Origin: Ascoidea tarda (nom. inval.)
Taxonomy: Eukaryota > Ascomycota > Saccharomycetes > Ascoideales > Ascoideaceae
Assembly (NCBI GenBank): GCA_030560485.1
Contig: JAKTTS010000048.1
Span: 1-50,189 of the forward strand
DNA length: 50,189 bases
Reading direction: 5' to 3'
Shown here one piece after another: positions 28,951 through 37,916 of this stretch. The notes below the pieces were generated by a model. It was not told where the DNA came from, did no database searches, and saw nothing but the letters and a program-made list of their open reading frames with translations. The stretch's first letter is position 1, and each line of letters starts with the position of its first letter. The position numbers were made by a program, and so were the translations under genes.

Positions 28951-31923
28951 ATGCTCAGTCGCTTGAATACTCATTGTAGGAGAATAGCAACAACTCAGAG
29001 ACATGTCAGATTAATTAACTTTACTCGTTTCAACACAACGTACAATCCGAATCACCTTCAAAATGATCTAGGCACTCCTGGTTCAGCTTCGCAGCAGATA
29101 AATTTAAAAGATCTTTTTGAGAAATCTGATGAAAATGATTTGAAGGATCCAAAACCTCCTGTTGGTAATATAGAAAACCTTTCCGATACATTAATAGAAA
29201 ATATGTTGAAAGATAATGACTCAAAATTACAAACTTTTTTGGATACACAGACGACCAAACAACCGGAAATACTTGAAGTATCTGAAGTACCTGAATTGGC
29301 TCAAATTGATGATATTCAAATGAAAAACCAATCTACAAGCGATAACAAAGATATTGATAAAAGCAAAGATCCTTTTGATATTTTCGATCAAAATACTTCG
29401 TCAGGCGATAACAGTTTATTAGATGGTTCCACTGACTCTAATAATTCTGAATTTGAGCTAAGTAAATTGTTAGACAATTCAAATAATACATCCAGTGAAG
29501 ATGAAACTTTTCAAAACTTTTTGGATTATTTTCAAAAGCAATCAGAAGATAACGATCAAAATTATAACAAAATTTATAACTCAGAAGAAACATCAAATGA
29601 CAAATTAAATACCGATCAAAATATTAATGGCAATATCAATCAATTTAACACAATGTCTAAGCTGTCAGTTAAAATACAGCCTGCTCCAGAAAAAATCCTT
29701 ATTTTAACCCCTGATGAGTCAAAATTTCGTAAATGGGTCCCCACATACTTGAAAGAAAATGATCGTTACAATTCTAGGAAGGTTTTATTTCAATCATTAA
29801 ATGAAAAAAAATTGAAAAGAGATAAAGCAGCACAAAAAAGATTGTTGAAAGACGGTGTCAATTTGGATAAAATTCATGAACAATTAACTCAGAAAGAAAA
29901 TGAGTTGTTTGAGGCTCAAAAACAAAGATTACTTAAAGATCGTTTAAAAACAAGTTTAACAAATCTAGCAACTTTTAATTTTGAAGAGAAAACTAAAACA
30001 TTGTTAAATTTCAGATCTACAGCTTCAATTGATGAGGTAACTGTTAGCATTAATGAACTCAAACCATCTGATAGATATTTGTCAGAATATGAATTTAAGA
30101 CTCTATATAATTCTTTATTGGAATATCCAAAGGATTCTTTGAATTTTTATATCTTACAATATTATCCTAAGGTTACAATAAACCGAAAACACCTAAAAGG
30201 ACAAGTAGTATCCTCAATAATTGAAGTTTGCTGGAAAATAGTAAATCCTCATAAATCAGCGACGACTGTTGATGAGGAGGTATTTTCAACAAAAGTAATT
30301 CCAATTAACAAGATTATGAATCATTTACTTTTTAATACATTTAGCACTACTATATATGATGAGTTTACCAAAGGAAATTTGGTAAAAATTTCTAAAGTAA
30401 ATAATCAAGAAGATCAATGTTTGTTAAAAGTTTCAGGAACTAGATCTGCTATAGCATGGTTTGAGGTGAGTTATAGTAATGTTTTTTCCAAATTAAAAAC
30501 AAGAGAAATGAATTTAAAGTTTTTCCCTCATTTATTAGACTTTATTCAAAATATTGGAAATATCAGTTTACATAAAATACCAGATAATCAAAATCATGAA
30601 TATTTTGCTTTTGGGGTAAATCTTGGTGTTATTCAAAGAGCTGAGAGGTTATTGTTGTGGAAAGATTTTGATAATAATAAGCACCTTTCTCAGGTTTTTT
30701 ACAATTTTGATAAGTTAATTGGTAAAGAAAATGTAAAAGCCTTTGATTATACAGAAGATTCTAGTATACCAAGAATCTATAAAATTAACAAATGGCAAAG
30801 ATTAAAGCAAAATTTTTTGTTGAATAGTCCCGAGGAGAATGAAAAGATCAATAGCGAGGAAACAATTAAAATCGACTCCAAAAATATATTTAACGAATTG
30901 ATGAAATTTGATTTCCGAGATAGTAACGTAAAAAATATTAACTATATCCACGATGAAAACACAATTTTAACTGCTTCATTGGGTCGAGTACTATTAGATA
31001 AAAATTGCGACCTAAAAATTTTTGATGCAAATATTCCAAATATTAAAAATATAGTAAAAAAATTGAAATTATTTAATGTTGATGATGATTTGGATACGTC
31101 TTCGAAGGACAACCATTCTTATTATGCTCAAATACGTTTTGTTCCTTCAGCATTTAGGTCAACAGATGATTCTCCATTATGTATTTTATATGAAAAGGAA
31201 AATGAAATAAAAAGTGACGATAAGCTATTAAAAGCTAGAAAAAGACTACAGTCGAAGTTGGTTTCTCCTGAAGAAGCATATCATAATTATCCTCCCTTAG
31301 AGATGTGGTTTGAGGTGAATGACAAGGATATTGCTGATACAAATTCATTAAGATTGGAAGCTATTGAAAAGGAGAAAGCTGTTTTTGTCAATTTACCTGA
31401 CAAGGGGTCAGACGTATCATTTGTGAAAACCACGTCGAAAACGTTGGCCAATTTCAGGGAAAGTATTGATTTACTCAAGCAAAAACAGCCATATATAACC
31501 TCTTTTTTGGAAAAGTCTAAATTGATATTTGATGGAAGTGAATTGCCCACGATTCCCAAAGAGCTCAAGGTTGTGATTGATGGTGAAGTTGTGAATTATT
31601 CGTATGTTTACATTAATTTAAGAAGGCAAATAGATTTGGAGTATAAGGGTAGATTATTGCAGATATCAAAAACTTCAGCAGGCCAGCTAGGTGGTGAAAA
31701 AATCGAAGCCACTTTGGTCTACGATCTATCTGAAGAGAGCGAAGCAGACGTTATAGATGAAGATGAGAATTTTATAGCTGAAAAAGACAGTGAAGAAACA
31801 GAGGAACCAACCGAAGAATGGCTAACTGAAAACGAAATTACTAAACAGAGCAATGCGATTTATACACAACCTAAATTCACCAAGTTTTATAAGGATACCA
31901 TAGGTCTTGTGGATAGTATATAG
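28951..31923 (+). CDS. SLS1: Sls1-like mitochondrial inner-membrane expression factor
   Basis: Yeast Sls1 coordinates mitochondrial transcription with translation at the inner membrane. The ATG at 28951 is the first in frame (upstream lies only a TTG). It gives an import-type N-terminus with many Arg and no acid (MLSRLNTHCRRIATTQRHVR). Residues about 40-250 are acidic and Asn/Ser-rich. A segment from about 270 (EKILILTPDESKFRKWVP) leads to VSINELKPSDRYLSEYEFKTLYNSLLE (about 365-390). That fits the pattern xLRPxxxxLSxxEFxxLxxxLxxSF that I associate with the SLS domain, and KGQVVSSIIEVCWKI follows. The rest alternates charged and beta-rich stretches. At 990 aa it is much longer than the 643 aa of S. 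cerevisiae Sls1, with the extra length largely in the acidic N-terminal region. The assignment rests on domain pattern and targeting signal and is moderate. Confidence 0.6.
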   Translation: MLSRLNTHCRRIATTQRHVRLINFTRFNTTYNPNHLQNDLGTPGSASQQINLKDLFEKSDENDLKDPKPPVGNIENLSDTLIENMLKDNDSKLQTFLDTQTTKQPEILEVSEVPELAQIDDIQMKNQSTSDNKDIDKSKDPFDIFDQNTSSGDNSLLDGSTDSNNSEFELSKLLDNSNNTSSEDETFQNFLDYFQKQSEDNDQNYNKIYNSEETSNDKLNTDQNINGNINQFNTMSKLSVKIQPAPEKILILTPDESKFRKWVPTYLKENDRYNSRKVLFQSLNEKKLKRDKAAQKRLLKDGVNLDKIHEQLTQKENELFEAQKQRLLKDRLKTSLTNLATFNFEEKTKTLLNFRSTASIDEVTVSINELKPSDRYLSEYEFKTLYNSLLEYPKDSLNFYILQYYPKVTINRKHLKGQVVSSIIEVCWKIVNPHKSATTVDEEVFSTKVIPINKIMNHLLFNTFSTTIYDEFTKGNLVKISKVNNQEDQCLLKVSGTRSAIAWFEVSYSNVFSKLKTREMNLKFFPHLLDFIQNIGNISLHKIPDNQNHEYFAFGVNLGVIQRAERLLLWKDFDNNKHLSQVFYNFDKLIGKENVKAFDYTEDSSIPRIYKINKWQRLKQNFLLNSPEENEKINSEETIKIDSKNIFNELMKFDFRDSNVKNINYIHDENTILTASLGRVLLDKNCDLKIFDANIPNIKNIVKKLKLFNVDDDLDTSSKDNHSYYAQIRFVPSAFRSTDDSPLCILYEKENEIKSDDKLLKARKRLQSKLVSPEEAYHNYPPLEMWFEVNDKDIADTNSLRLEAIEKEKAVFVNLPDKGSDVSFVKTTSKTLANFRESIDLLKQKQPYITSFLEKSKLIFDGSELPTIPKELKVVIDGEVVNYSYVYINLRRQIDLEYKGRLLQISKTSAGQLGGEKIEATLVYDLSEESEADVIDEDENFIAEKDSEETEEPTEEWLTENEITKQSNAIYTQPKFTKFYKDTIGLVDSI

Positions 31924-32796
31924 TTTTGGGAGGATAGGTGTGTTTGTAGATAGTATAAGATTATATAATATATTGATAACAATACAAGCAACAGCTTGTG
32001 GATACAGTCAAAAGTGTTCTGGATAGTTGAACAGATTAGTCTGAAAAGTTCAGCAGCTAAGGCTCTATTTCACCCAGAATCCACACTAAGGCAGCAGGAT
32101 AAAAGAATACAAATTAACCAATTGCACTGTACTAGCAGATAAGCTCAAATAGACTTTGGTCAGTGGTTTAGCTTTGCGGTTCTAAATTGAACGTCTGGAA
32201 GAGCACTACTCAGCAATAGGTGGTGGAGGGGCAGTGATAAAAAAAAAGGCAGAGGCAGCTGAGTGTCAGAAGAAGGAAGAGTTTGCAAAAGATCGATCGA
32301 CAGTTGAGTCCTGAGCTTCCCCAACAGCAGCCAAAGAGATACAAATACCAGTGGTGGTTCAGCTTTATCTCGTCAACTGGAAACTGTAATTTGTGGAATT
32401 GTTTCCAGATTCGTTCAGCAGATAGAGGATTACAGTTTCTAGTGTTGAGATACTGGATTTTGCTCGGTTGGAAACAGCTTTTCATGTCTGAAGAAAAGGT
32501 ATTAAGTGGGTTTCTGATCTGAAGGCAGTAATGATGCGAAAAACTTTCCTCTGCATTGATAGCTAATGAAAACTCTCTGTTTGATAAACAGCTAAAGCTC
32601 ATTCAGTAGATAACTGTTCTATTATCTAACTGCCCTGTTATCTGTATGTCGGTATAACCAGAAAGAGCTATTTTTGTTCAAAGCTATATCAATATAAATA
32701 CGATATGAGACCCCAGTGCTTGAAAAAGGAAAGATTAGTTGCTCCATTCCTATTTTGAAACCAATTAGACCTGCTATTCGTTATAATCAGATAGCC
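31924..32796. promoter_or_regulatory. AGP2-type gene promoter and 5' leader
   Basis: GATAA/TTATC cores cluster at 32583-32587, 32609-32613, 32622-32626 and 32638-32642, with a GATAAG near 32142. GATA factors (Gln3, Gat1) act on such sites in nitrogen catabolite repression, so nitrogen control of the permease is a fair inference. TATAAATA lies at 32693-32700. A 17-codon upstream ORF occupies 32705-32758. No other gene is seen; a 130-residue minus-strand frame (32210-32602) looks like chance. Confidence 0.5.
32705..32758 (+). other. Upstream ORF in the AGP2-type leader (17 codons)
   Basis: ATG at 32705, MRPQCLKKERLVAPFLF, stop at 32756-32758, ending 38 nt before the permease ATG. It counts only if transcription starts upstream of 32705; the TATAAATA at 32693 is close enough that the main start site may lie downstream. 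Confidence 0.35.
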
Positions 32797-34563
32797 ATGT
32801 TGTCAAAACTACAAAGCTTCGGCCAGTATCTTAAGGATAACTTCACCATCGACAAAGAAACTGCCTACAACCGCTCTTCAACACAATTTGGGCCTATTGA
32901 AGGAGACAATTCTCAACTTGAATCCAAAAAAGATGGTCAAATTATACATTATAATGATGAGGTCTCTTCAGTTGCCTCAAGGGTCCAAATAAGCTCAAAA
33001 ACACACAGGCGATTGGAAAATCGTCACATTCAATTGATTGGTATTGGTGGTACCATTGGGACTGCTTTGTTTGTGTCTCTTGGTAAAGGTCTTTACACTG
33101 GAGGTCCATTATCTTTGTTTCTAGCAATGACAATCTGGTGTGTTCCCATTTGTTTGATTACGGTTTCGACAGCTGAAATGGTCTGCTATTTGCCTATTTC
33201 TTCGCCTTTTATCAGATTATCAGGAAGATGTGTCGATGAAGCTTTCGAATTCATGGCTGGCTGGAACTTTTGGTTTCTAGAAGGCTCTTTAATCCCCTTC
33301 GAAGTCACTGCAGTTAACACAATTGTTCACTACTGGAGAGACGACTATTCCGCAGCTATTCCCTTGGCTATCCAGATGGTTTTGTATTTCCTAATCAATA
33401 CCTTTGCTGTTAGATACTATGGTGAAAGTGAATTTTGGTTCGCTATTGGAAAGGTTATTTTGATTCTTCTCTTGATCTGTTTTACTTTTATCACAATGTG
33501 TGGTGGTAATCCTACTGGCGACGCTTATGGCTTCAGATATTGGACTGATCCTGCTATTATGAACGAGTATTATAAAACTGGCGACCTTGGAAGATTCCTT
33601 GGTTATTTGTCTTGTGCTATCAGAAGTTGTTTTGTTGTCGCTGGTCCTGAGTATGTCTCAATGGCAGCAGGAGAAACAATCAATCCAAGAGTCACTCTTA
33701 AAAAAGCCTTTAAACAGGTCTTTGTTAGACTAACCTTTTTCTTTGTAATGGGTGCCTTTTGTATCAGCACTGTTGTTTCTTCAAGAGACCCAACATTGCT
33801 GGCAGCAATTACTGAATCAAGACCTGGTGCTGGTTCCTCTCCATATGTCGTTGCTATGCAAAACATGAAAATCAAAGTATTGCCAGACATCGTCAATATT
33901 GGTTTGCTTTTATCTGCCTTTTCTGCAGGTAACTCTTATAGTTATTGCTCTTCTCGTTCTTTATATGGTATGGCATTGGATGGAAAAGCTCCAAAATTCT
34001 TAAGTTACTGCACTAAAACCGGTGTTCCCATATTCTGTGTTGCTGTTTCATTATGTTGGGCATTATTATCGTTTTTACAATTGGGTGAAAATTCAGCAAC
34101 TGTGTTGGACTGGATTGTTAATTTGGTAACTGCATCTCAATTGATTAATTTCTGTGTCTTATGTGTAACTTATATCTGTTTTCATAAAGCAGTTATTGCC
34201 CAAGGAATTGATAGAAACACTTTTGCCTTTAAAGGTTGGTATCAACCATATTTGGCATATATTGGTTTAGCTGCTGCTTTTCTCATGGTCTTTGTTAGTG
34301 GTTATACTGTATTTCTTCCCTCATGGTGGTCAGTCAAAGATTTCTTATTCTCATATATCATGGTCTTTTTAGACGTTTCTCTTTTTATTGGTTACAAAAT
34401 AATAAAAAAAACTAAAATAAGAAATCCACTTGAAGTTGATCTAATTACTGGTCTAGATGAAGTTGAGGAGCATGAAAGAGATTATTATGAGAAATTGGAA
34501 TTAAACAAAGATAAACCTAAAAAATGGTATAACTACCTATCGAAATATTTGTTTGGCGAATAG
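32797..34563 (+). CDS. AGP2: Plasma-membrane amino-acid permease family protein, Agp2 type
   Basis: A YAT-family permease (588 aa from the ATG at 32797; the frame goes further up only to a GTG). In S. cerevisiae Agp2 handles carnitine and influences polyamine and amino-acid uptake, partly as a sensor. About 12 membrane segments follow an 85-residue cytoplasmic N-terminus. Diagnostic segments are RHIQLIGIGGTIGTALFVSLG (segment 1), AEMVCYLPISSPFIRLSGRCVDEA, YYGESEFWFAIGKV, AGPEYVSMAAGETINPR, SSPYVVAMQNMKIKVLPDIVN and SAFSAGNSYSYCSSRSLYGMA. The GGTIGT and SPFIR forms fit Agp2 better than the Gap1 or Dip5 branches. Its promoter has clustered GATA cores. Residue 335, in DPTLLAAI, is encoded by CTG. 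Confidence 0.87.
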   Translation: MLSKLQSFGQYLKDNFTIDKETAYNRSSTQFGPIEGDNSQLESKKDGQIIHYNDEVSSVASRVQISSKTHRRLENRHIQLIGIGGTIGTALFVSLGKGLYTGGPLSLFLAMTIWCVPICLITVSTAEMVCYLPISSPFIRLSGRCVDEAFEFMAGWNFWFLEGSLIPFEVTAVNTIVHYWRDDYSAAIPLAIQMVLYFLINTFAVRYYGESEFWFAIGKVILILLLICFTFITMCGGNPTGDAYGFRYWTDPAIMNEYYKTGDLGRFLGYLSCAIRSCFVVAGPEYVSMAAGETINPRVTLKKAFKQVFVRLTFFFVMGAFCISTVVSSRDPTLLAAITESRPGAGSSPYVVAMQNMKIKVLPDIVNIGLLLSAFSAGNSYSYCSSRSLYGMALDGKAPKFLSYCTKTGVPIFCVAVSLCWALLSFLQLGENSATVLDWIVNLVTASQLINFCVLCVTYICFHKAVIAQGIDRNTFAFKGWYQPYLAYIGLAAAFLMVFVSGYTVFLPSWWSVKDFLFSYIMVFLDVSLFIGYKIIKKTKIRNPLEVDLITGLDEVEEHERDYYEKLELNKDKPKKWYNYLSKYLFGE

Positions 34564-35435
34564 ATGATACATTCTCTTACCTTCTTATTTTTTTTTCCTC
34601 AATACTTATAAAATTAATCTGATTTTATAAAATTTTGCTCTTAGAAAAAACTTTATATATACTTTTAATTAAACTTCATTTTATAACCCAAAAAAAGCAA
34701 AAAGACTTCAAAAATGTATAAAATATTTTATTGATTTTGAAAAAAAAAATTCTCTTAAAAACTTGATTCATATCTTCTTTCCATTATCCACTTTCAATCG
34801 CTAACTAATCTAGAAGAAAATGATTCCAATATCAAATAATCATGGAACTATAACCACATTCAGACCAATGATTTGAGAATTAAATAATTTATTTAAATAA
34901 AATGGAATATTTAACTAATAAAAAATTGGATATGATTTATATTATGGTCTATCTTTACCAGTTGAAAATCAATATGATAAATTATTTAGTGTTTAATTTC
35001 TTGAAAAAATACTTCTTCACCAAGCATTTGAAACTTTAATATCTCAATAAAGAAAAGATTCCTCTTTGTAAAAAATTGAACTCAGTTTTATTTTTTACTT
35101 TAAAAATAGAAAATTCTTGGATTAAGATAAGAAACCAATAATTCAATCTGAAAACCTCTCCAAAATAAGTAAGAATTTCGTTCTAGAAAACAGTAAAAAA
35201 TATTTACAGTAATTGGAAATGTCTTATAAAAACTATGAGAAATGCGGGTTTCAATAATGTGAAATTATCAAAAGAAATATATAAGAATAATTTCAAAATA
35301 TTGAGATAAATCTATTTTATGCCAGAATTTACCCTCTTTAAATTTGGATATAATTTTTTTTTTGTAGCTGAGTAAGTATGATAAATACATTTCGTGAGTT
35401 CCTATCAAGATGATAGTGATGATAAATCTTATTAA
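34564..35435. other. Convergent intergenic region between the AGP2-type gene and CEF1
   Basis: Very AT-rich, with no open frame of interest, no repeat array and no RNA signal that I can see. It contains only A and T runs of ten or fewer, as expected for two 3' flanks. Confidence 0.7.
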
Positions 35436-37424
35436 TTAACGAGATAATTCGTTATATCTTTCATTTAAAATTAATTTTTCTTCTTTTAGTAGTTCGCTAT
35501 AAGAAAATAGTTGAATTTTTTCATTTTGCAAAATTTTAAATAAGTCTGAAGATTCTTGAGATAATTTTTTGTTTTCCGATATAAAAGGGTTTAAAATAAT
35601 GGTTGAGTTTTTTTCAATTGAATTTGATTCATTTGCGATTATTTTCAAGTCGTCAATGATTTTAAGCAAATCCTCTTCATTTTCAGATAAATTGAAATGG
35701 AAATCAATTTTTTTGTTTTGAAAATTGTTATCTTTAAATTTCTTCAATTCTCTTTGGACCAAAGCTGTTGCAGCATCCTTTTCAGATTGATTTAAATCGT
35801 CAAGGATTTCAATATTATAATGATTTAATAATGGGTCGTTATTATTTTTGTTTTTGAAACTGGGATTAGAAGTGGAGTTGTTTAACTTGTAGTAATCTGA
35901 TTTAATTAAATTGAGCATTTCCTTATCAATTTGATGTTGAATGAATTTGTAGTTTTCAATTGAATCGGGAGTTTGAACAAAATTGAAAGTTGGAAGAGAT
36001 AAATCTGTAGAGTTTAGTAAAATATTTGGAATTGGTAAATCGTTTTGAATTGCTTGGGATCTTAATAATAGGGATTTTTGAGTGGCCAAAAAATCATTTT
36101 CATTTTTTAGTCTTTCAGATTCACCTAAATCGTCTAAATAAGAGTTTTTTTTCTTGTTTTTATTTTTGGATTTGGTTTTTGTGAGGTCTTCATTATTGTC
36201 AGGAATTATTATTTCAAAATCGTTTTTGGGTTTTGGTAGTGTTGCAAAAAGGTTGTGAATTTGTTTCATTTGAGATTTTGTAGCTTTTATATTTGCTGGT
36301 GGTGAGATTTGGGAGATTTGGGTAGTGATTTGGTTTGCAATTTGGTTTGTAGTTTGTTGATTTGGAGAAGGTAAGAATAATTTTCTTCTTTTTGAGATTT
36401 GATTATCAGAGTTTTTGAGATCTTCCAAGGCTTGAATTGAAATTTGAAGATTTCTTTTTAGGTTTGTAGAATCATTCATTTTTTTTTTAATTTTTTCATT
36501 TTTTTGGTCTCTATCATTTTTTTGGTCTTTTTCCAATTTTTTGTTATCTTTAAGTAGTAGGTTATTGTTGTTGTTGATTTGAAACTGAATATCGTTTGAT
36601 AGTAGTTGATTATTTTGATATTCGTCATCGATGTCATGGACGCCTAATTTTGGTTTTAAATAAAAGGGAATGGCTTCGTTGTAATCGAGAAGATTTTTGT
36701 TTTTTTTCTTTTGAGATTTTGAGTTGACAATGTTTGTGGAATGGTTGGAATTAATTAGATTCGAGTTTTTCAACTCTCGTTTCTTTTGGAGTAAAGCTAT
36801 TCTTTTGCTTTCTTGTAGTAATCTTTCTCTGTTTTTTCTTTTTGCCTTTTTGCCCTGAGTGTTTGCCAATCTGGCCTTTGCTTCTGCCAACATTTCCTTT
36901 TCATCGTCGTCCATATCAATTGCATCGGGTCTTGGGGCTCTGCTTTCATGGTTGACAAAAACGTAGTTATTTGTGTTGTTTGAGTTTAATGGATCGTTTG
37001 ATGGATGAGAGTCATTGATTCCAGTGAGGTTGAGAGAATCGTCTGTTTCCTTATCAAGAATGGCCTTTTGCTCATTGTATTTGTTATCATTGTTATTGAT
37101 TAGGTTATTGTTTAGTAAGTATTGATATCTCTCTATGCATTGGGTAGGAGTTCTTCCCACTATGGGAGCAATTGTTCTGTATTGATTGGGAAGGATCTTG
37201 ACCAAACGAAGGAGACTGGCATCTTCAGCAGTCGACCATTGAATCTTCTTTATTGAAGGATCCAACCACTCTTTCCATCTTGACTTGCACTGCTTAGCAG
37301 TCTTTCGAGACAACAAGGAGCTGCATCTGGACCACTGGTTGAGACCATACTTGGAGATGGCAGCACGTAGAACCTCATCCTCGACGTTGGTCCAGACCGA
37401 AGTGCCTGAGTGATATGGGGGCAT
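35436..37424 (-). CDS. CEF1: CEF1/CDC5: Prp19-complex (NTC) splicing factor
   Basis: Cef1 is a core subunit of the Prp19-associated complex that activates the spliceosome. Two Myb repeats start the protein: GTSVWTNVEDEVLRAAISKYG with WSRCSSLL and CKSRWKEWLDP (about residues 6-56), then QWSTAEDASLLRLVKILPNQY with CIERYQYLL (about 57-107). VWTNVEDEVL and LPNQYRTIA are signatures of the Cdc5/Cef1 branch. A basic stretch with ARLANTQGKKAKRKNRERLL (about 190-215) follows and is also typical. The rest is Asn/Lys-rich with coiled-coil segments near the C-terminus. The start is placed at 37424 (MPPYHSG, compare yeast MPPVPIYVKGG); the frame extends to a GTG at 37475 without a further ATG. 662 aa. The gene is divergent from the PNGase-A-like gene. 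Confidence 0.92.
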   Translation of the reverse strand: MPPYHSGTSVWTNVEDEVLRAAISKYGLNQWSRCSSLLSRKTAKQCKSRWKEWLDPSIKKIQWSTAEDASLLRLVKILPNQYRTIAPIVGRTPTQCIERYQYLLNNNLINNNDNKYNEQKAILDKETDDSLNLTGINDSHPSNDPLNSNNTNNYVFVNHESRAPRPDAIDMDDDEKEMLAEAKARLANTQGKKAKRKNRERLLQESKRIALLQKKRELKNSNLINSNHSTNIVNSKSQKKKNKNLLDYNEAIPFYLKPKLGVHDIDDEYQNNQLLSNDIQFQINNNNNLLLKDNKKLEKDQKNDRDQKNEKIKKKMNDSTNLKRNLQISIQALEDLKNSDNQISKRRKLFLPSPNQQTTNQIANQITTQISQISPPANIKATKSQMKQIHNLFATLPKPKNDFEIIIPDNNEDLTKTKSKNKNKKKNSYLDDLGESERLKNENDFLATQKSLLLRSQAIQNDLPIPNILLNSTDLSLPTFNFVQTPDSIENYKFIQHQIDKEMLNLIKSDYYKLNNSTSNPSFKNKNNNDPLLNHYNIEILDDLNQSEKDAATALVQRELKKFKDNNFQNKKIDFHFNLSENEEDLLKIIDDLKIIANESNSIEKNSTIILNPFISENKKLSQESSDLFKILQNEKIQLFSYSELLKEEKLILNERYNELSR

Positions 37425-37916
37425 AGCAGGTTGTTGAGAATTAGAGGAAGAAGGTGTTGAGCAAAAAGATCCCACTGCAATAGTTCATGTTAAGGTTCAA
37501 AAAGAATCATCAAAACAAAAACAGATGAGGTAAGCCGTGACTAATGGATCCTTACTGGTGGATAAGCCATTCTCACGGTGGCCATGCATCACGCATCACT
37601 GCGCATGGAACCAGCTCTGCGGCACACATAGTTAAGACCGGCGCACAGAACGCAGCCCGTGGACCGGTGAGTGAGCAGCCAATGCGAGGAGCACGGGTGG
37701 GCGCTCGAGGCATTTGATTGGCAACAGCGGCTTTTGATTGGCCATAGAGTGCAGCACACTGCAGATGTCGGGCGACCGAAGAGTCCGGCGAGCCAGATCA
37801 GGTCTGGAGAGAAGAGCGAGATTGCTGCTTTTCTTCCTTTGCTGTGTGGTATATAAAGAGAGACTCTCTCCAGCTTGCAATGCTCCAGTTTGTTAAGTTT
37901 GTTCTTCACTTTCACA
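37425..37916. promoter_or_regulatory. Divergent CEF1 / PNGase-A-like promoter with CCAAT boxes and TATA
   Basis: A G+C-rich divergent promoter. CCAAT cores occur at 37679-37683 (plus) and as ATTGG at 37717-37721 and 37737-37741. The last two lie in identical TTTGATTGGC decamers exactly 20 bp apart. TATATAAAG at 37850-37858 sits about 60 bp upstream of the ATG at 37917. CCAAT boxes are bound by the Hap2/3/5 complex in yeasts (established); its action here is inferred. Confidence 0.6.
37850..37858 (+). promoter_or_regulatory. TATA box of the PNGase-A-like gene
   Basis: TATATAAAG, 59-67 bp upstream of the ATG at 37917, is a strong match to the yeast TATAWAWR consensus at the usual distance range. 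Confidence 0.6.
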
